A DNA stretch of 64,000 bases from Dyadobacter sp. CECT 9275 (GTDB lineage: Bacteria > Bacteroidota > Bacteroidia > Cytophagales > Spirosomataceae), in NCBI RefSeq assembly GCF_907164905.1, contig NZ_CAJRAF010000001.1:841001-905000 (forward strand). Direction: 5' to 3'. Shown here piece by piece: positions 61,022 through 64,000 of the stretch. How positions within the stretch are numbered: position 1 is the first letter of the stretch; every line of letters starts with the position of its first letter. Under the pieces are notes generated by a model. It was not told the origin of the DNA. It was given only the letters and a program-made list of their open reading frames with translations, and ran no database searches. Both the position numbers and the translations under genes were made by a program.

Positions 61022-62209
61022 TTAACTGAGCTGCCCCAGCGCATTTACGAATACCTTCATTTCTTCCATTGTGCCGATACTCACCCGGCACCACGGCCTG
61101 TTCTGGATATCAAATGCCCTTATACCAATACCCTTCGTCGTCATTTTTGACAATAATTCTTCTCCCGGGATTGTGACAGGAAACAGCACAAAATTGGTAT
61201 AAGAGGGGATGTATTTGTATCCCAGTTTATCCAGGTTTTTATAAAGGTATTGTTTTGCTTCGTGGTTAAGTTTGCGTGTAACATTCTGGAAATCCTTGTC
61301 GTCGAGACTGGCTGAAGCGGCAAATACGGAGGTGTAAGAAATACCCATCCCACCGCGGGTAATTTTATTTATCTTTTCCAGAAAAGCCGGCAAAGCCGCC
61401 ATATAGCCTACGCGCAAACCAGCCATCCCCATGATTTTAGAGAAGGTACGGGCCACGATCACGTTTTTCTTTTCTGCCAGAAGCGAAACCATGCTTTGGG
61501 TATCTGCCCCCACGGCCAGTTCGATGTAAGCCTCATCCACAAATACCGGTACTTTTTCGGATACCCGCGAACAAAAATCGAGCAGATCCTTGCCTGTCGT
61601 AATTGCTCCCGTGGGGTTGTTAGGGTTGCAGACGTACACAAGCCTGGTGTTTTCGTCTACAGCCGCTTCCATGGCTTTGAGGTCATGCGACCAGTCGGCC
61701 GTACAGGGGACTGCTTTCCATGTAGCACCCACCGATTCTGCCACTTTAATCAGAGACATATAACAGGGGTCTGCCGAAACCACATTGCCACCGTTCATAA
61801 AGAGTACCATCGCTACTTTTTCCAGCAGATCGGAAGAGCCGGGGCCCATCATAATATGATCGGTAGGTACTCCTTCCTTTTTGGCGATTTTGTCAACCAG
61901 GTCAAACATTTCTTTCCAGGCATAACGGTTGCCATTTTTAACCGAATCCATCACCGCTTTTTGGGCTGACTGAGGCGGGCCATACGGATTTTCGTTGGCA
62001 TTAAGTCTGGTGAGTAGCTTCGGAGCCTTGAAACCGGCTGGTAAAAAATGCTCTCTTACCATCGGGCTGCGGTAAATGCGGTGCTCGGGGTCTAGCGAAA
62101 ATGGTGCGTCTGCGAAAGCTCCCATGCTCAGGTGGGGTGCCAGAGCCATTCCTCCGATGGCCATTAAGCCTGATTTTAACAGATTCCTGCGGTCTATTTT
62201 TGGATTCAT
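61022..62209 (-). CDS. HisC-like aminotransferase with Tat signal
   Basis: PLP-dependent class I/II aminotransferase, most like histidinol-phosphate aminotransferases (LTRLNANENPYGPPQSA, VYVCNPNNPTGAI, and the PLP lysine in ARTFSKIMGMAGLRVGY). It begins with MNPKIDRRNLLKSGLMAIGG and a hydrophobic stretch ending SMGAFA, a Tat signal with twin arginines, and is 395 residues long, about 35-40 longer than HisC. It should therefore be exported folded with its PLP, and so is unlikely to be the histidine-pathway enzyme. Its substrate is unknown. The AEC transporter follows. Confidence 0.88.
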   Translation of the reverse strand: MNPKIDRRNLLKSGLMAIGGMALAPHLSMGAFADAPFSLDPEHRIYRSPMVREHFLPAGFKAPKLLTRLNANENPYGPPQSAQKAVMDSVKNGNRYAWKEMFDLVDKIAKKEGVPTDHIMMGPGSSDLLEKVAMVLFMNGGNVVSADPCYMSLIKVAESVGATWKAVPCTADWSHDLKAMEAAVDENTRLVYVCNPNNPTGAITTGKDLLDFCSRVSEKVPVFVDEAYIELAVGADTQSMVSLLAEKKNVIVARTFSKIMGMAGLRVGYMAALPAFLEKINKITRGGMGISYTSVFAASASLDDKDFQNVTRKLNHEAKQYLYKNLDKLGYKYIPSYTNFVLFPVTIPGEELLSKMTTKGIGIRAFDIQNRPWCRVSIGTMEEMKVFVNALGQLS

Positions 62210-62448
62210 TGCGCGCTGAGTTTAGAAAGTTTTAATCATCGGTGGTGAAGAGGTGCGTCCAGGAATCTAATTTACGATTTCGTTTCCATAATCTGATATA
62301 TCGCAAAGAGAATCATTGCTTTATGCGAAATTTAAAGTACTGGGGAAGTATTAAAATCAACGTTTTGGCGGAAGGGAAGCGTATGGAAGCTCAACAGTAG
62401 GGAGTGGGAGAGATGTCCTTTTCTGAATACCGTTTTAAAGGTAAAAAG

Positions 62449-62521
62449 TTATGGCTGTGTGGTGCCCACGTTGCTGTGCGCCGCACACACGTTCACGTGG
62501 ACAAATCAAACACAGCCATAA
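62449..62521. repeat. Nested palindrome, 12-bp outer stem
   Basis: TTATGGCTGTGT (62449-62460) and ACACAGCCATAA (62510-62521) are exact reverse complements. Inside are CCACGT (62466-62471) with ACGTGG (62495-62500) and TGTGC (62475-62479) with GCACA (62483-62487). The three stems nest into one elongated hairpin of 73 bases, locally GC-rich in an AT-rich gap. Confidence 0.7.
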
Positions 62522-63088
62522 GCTTGCACAACTGCTTTTCCGGAAAGCAATACCCTCTTTAATCGAGGACAAACAGCCGGTCCATAAGGGTAGACGATCA
62601 ACTTCCAGACCCTGATGGATATCAATGTTTGTCCCTGTTACAGGGATTTAATATTAAAATTATAAATGCCGGGATTGGAAATGAATGCTTCATGTTTCAG
62701 CGATGCTTCCATTCATATCAATTATCCCCCCTGCATTCAGATATATTCAGTGCGGCTAAAATACATCTGGTATCTTGGAGTCTTGCTATTGATTTAATAA
62801 CAGATCAAATATACTGACTATGTGAAAAAATACAATATAAATTATCTTAAAAATAATTTTATCTGCAATAATAGTTGGCTATTGTGGTTTCGGATAAAAT
62901 TTATTGAAATAATCCTTTATTTTTTATTAAAAATTTTATTCTACCAGCCTCCGTAGTTCCGAATTTGGAATTGTAATGAATATTTAGGTATAATTTGTTT
63001 ATAATCAGTTAGTTGTGTTTATTTTTTGAGGTGGCCAGTATGGATTGCAGGTTTTTATTTTCAACCTACCATATATATGCTTCAACGC

Positions 63089-63118
63089 AAAGGAGAGCCA
63101 CCTGAGCGACTCTCCTTT
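63089..63118 (-). terminator. Probable terminator of aguB
   Basis: AAAGGAGAG (63089-63097) and CTCTCCTTT (63110-63118) form a perfect 9-bp stem 36 bases after the aguB stop; the T-run on the minus strand is short. Confidence 0.6.
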
Positions 63119-63153
63119 ACTAATTCTTAGAAACAATTACGGTTACCGGTGAG

Positions 63154-64000
63154 CTACTGGTCTATAAACCTTTTCAATATGGGCTGATAGGAATCCACAC
63201 GGCGGTCGCGCAGGAAGGGCCACGTGGTACGGTACTGGTCCAGTTTGTCAAGATCCAGGGTTTCGGTATGAATGACTTCTTTATCATGGGGGGCCAGGTA
63301 TAAAAGTCTTCCCTGGGGGTTGGCAATAAAGGAACCGCCCCAGAACTGCTGGTCGGCCTCGCGGCCCACACGGTTGACCGAAACCACATAGATTCCGTTA
63401 GCAACTGCATGCCCTCTTTGTATGGTTTGCCAGGCGCCATATTGTTCTTCATTGATAACCGGATCCTTTTCGTTGGTATCCCAGCCAATTGCAGTGGGGT
63501 AAAACAGAATATCTGCACCCATGAGGCTGGTGATCCGGGCAGCTTCCGGATACCATTGATCCCAGCATATCAGTACTCCTATTTTCGCGAATTTTGTCTC
63601 AAAAATCCGATAGCCCGTTTTGTCGGTTTCTCCTGGCAGGGGTGCATCCCCAGGGGTAAAATAGAATTTTTCATAGTAGCCAGGGTCATCAGGGATGTGC
63701 ATTTTTCTGTATTTCCCCAGATACGTACCGTCTGCGTCCAAAACAGCGGTAGTATTGTGGTACAAACCTTGAGCACGTTTTTCAAATAGGGAAGCGATAA
63801 TCACAACATGAAGTTCTTTGGCAAGCTCGCCAAGTACCTCAGTGGAAGGGCCAGGAATAGGCTCAGCCAAATTAAAGTTGCTATGATCTTCAACATCGCA
63901 AAAATAAAGTGATTTAAAGAGTTCCTGAAGACAAATGACCTGCGCGCCCTGTGCGGCTGCCTCACGAATTTTTTCTACCGCCTTGTTAAAGTTAGCATCG
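63154..64000 (-). CDS. aguB: N-carbamoylputrescine amidase (5' end cut off)
   Basis: Nitrilase-superfamily enzyme hydrolysing N-carbamoylputrescine to putrescine, CO2 and ammonia. The frame is open up to the right edge (63999 is a codon boundary), so the start is outside the window. The catalytic triad is visible: Glu in VICLQELFKS (near 63930), Lys in KYRKMHIPDDPG and Cys in VLICWDQWYPEAARI, the last a hallmark of AguB. Later segments WDTNEKDP and VNRVGREADQQFWGGSF are also typical. It shares the strand with agmatine deiminase but is separated by three other genes. Confidence 0.93.
   Translation of the reverse strand, partial: DANFNKAVEKIREAAAQGAQVICLQELFKSLYFCDVEDHSNFNLAEPIPGPSTEVLGELAKELHVVIIASLFEKRAQGLYHNTTAVLDADGTYLGKYRKMHIPDDPGYYEKFYFTPGDAPLPGETDKTGYRIFETKFAKIGVLICWDQWYPEAARITSLMGADILFYPTAIGWDTNEKDPVINEEQYGAWQTIQRGHAVANGIYVVSVNRVGREADQQFWGGSFIANPQGRLLYLAPHDKEVIHTETLDLDKLDQYRTTWPFLRDRRVDSYQPILKRFIDQ

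Larger units (their letters stand above)
62210..63153. other. 944-bp gene-free gap with a nested hairpin
   Basis: No credible coding frame on either strand; the longest, at 62629-62817, looks random. Right of 62830 the DNA is very AT-rich. A nested inverted repeat occupies 62449-62521, and TCCCTG-TTA-CAGGGA forms a small hairpin at 62632-62646. The left part probably includes the promoter of the aminotransferase gene. Confidence 0.6.

Noticed and set aside
60909..61094. Upstream extension of the AEC transporter frame
   Set aside because: The extra 62 residues have no membrane helix and overlap the aminotransferase gene; ATG 60908 begins the first helix.
62629..62817. 62-codon open frame in the right-hand gap
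   Set aside because: No signal, domain or coding bias; the region also carries hairpins and AT-rich DNA, and the frame is likely chance.

Overview
The window reads as chromosomal DNA of a member of the Bacteroidota, most likely a Cytophagales bacterium of the Dyadobacter/Spirosoma kind. This is inference from gene content: a complete gldKLMN gliding/type IX secretion (T9SS) core preceded by a PorP/SprF gene, a T9SS plug-domain (DUF5103) gene, a SusC/SusD pair, many lipoproteins, DUF3109, DUF4271 and DUF4302 proteins, and -7 boxes of the TAnnTTTG type. No rRNA, tRNA, CRISPR array or phage was found.

Layout. 1-9 kb: housekeeping genes (O-methyltransferase cut by the left edge, LysM lytic transglycosylase, DUF3109, alkyltransferase-like protein, sodium/solute symporter, ClpS, RecR, an apparently exported superoxide dismutase). 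8.8-14.4 kb: a HEIGH-motif secreted protein, a beta-barrel-like protein, a gene-poor AT-rich stretch of about 2.3 kb with one small XRE regulator and several strong inverted repeats, and a TPR protein. 14.5-19.5 kb: TlpA-like thioredoxin, azurin, SucD, DUF4271, HemD. 19.6-27.5 kb: T9SS/gliding locus (porP/sprF, gldK, gldL, gldM, gldN and, convergent to them, an unknown small protein and the plug protein). 27.6-31.4 kb: ABC-F ATPase, siroheme-synthase-like dehydrogenase, NarL-type regulator. 31.6-39 kb: a four-gene outer-membrane uptake module (SusC, SusD, HExxH lipoprotein, DUF4302 lipoprotein). 39-50 kb: a surface polysaccharide locus (three glycosyltransferases, UDP-sugar dehydrogenase, UDP-GlcNAc 2-epimerase, Wzx-like flippase, three methyltransferases, a GNAT/FemAB-like protein). 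50.3-53.7 kb: a second NarL-type regulator, a SpoU rRNA/tRNA methyltransferase, a lysine-rich histone-H1-like protein and an IS110-family element. 53.7-57.6 kb: lamin-tail surface protein, GH18 glycosidase, ThuA protein. 57.6-64 kb: agmatine deiminase, sterol-desaturase family protein, AEC transporter, Tat-signal aminotransferase, a 0.9-kb gene-free gap with a nested hairpin, and N-carbamoylputrescine amidase cut by the right edge.

How parts work together. PorP/SprF, GldK-N and the plug protein belong to one secretion machine that could export T9SS cargo such as the lamin-tail protein with its C-terminal gliding-type domain. HemD and the siroheme-synthase-like enzyme act in the same tetrapyrrole route. 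The two agu genes convert agmatine to putrescine. The 39-50 kb genes would make, activate, decorate and flip a polysaccharide containing an aminosugar and an acidic sugar. The most interesting non-gene signals are the 9-bp direct repeat that brackets the IS110 element together with a foldable non-coding segment (candidate guide RNA), a perfect 17-bp inverted repeat just upstream of the small XRE regulator, and the nested palindrome at 62449-62521.
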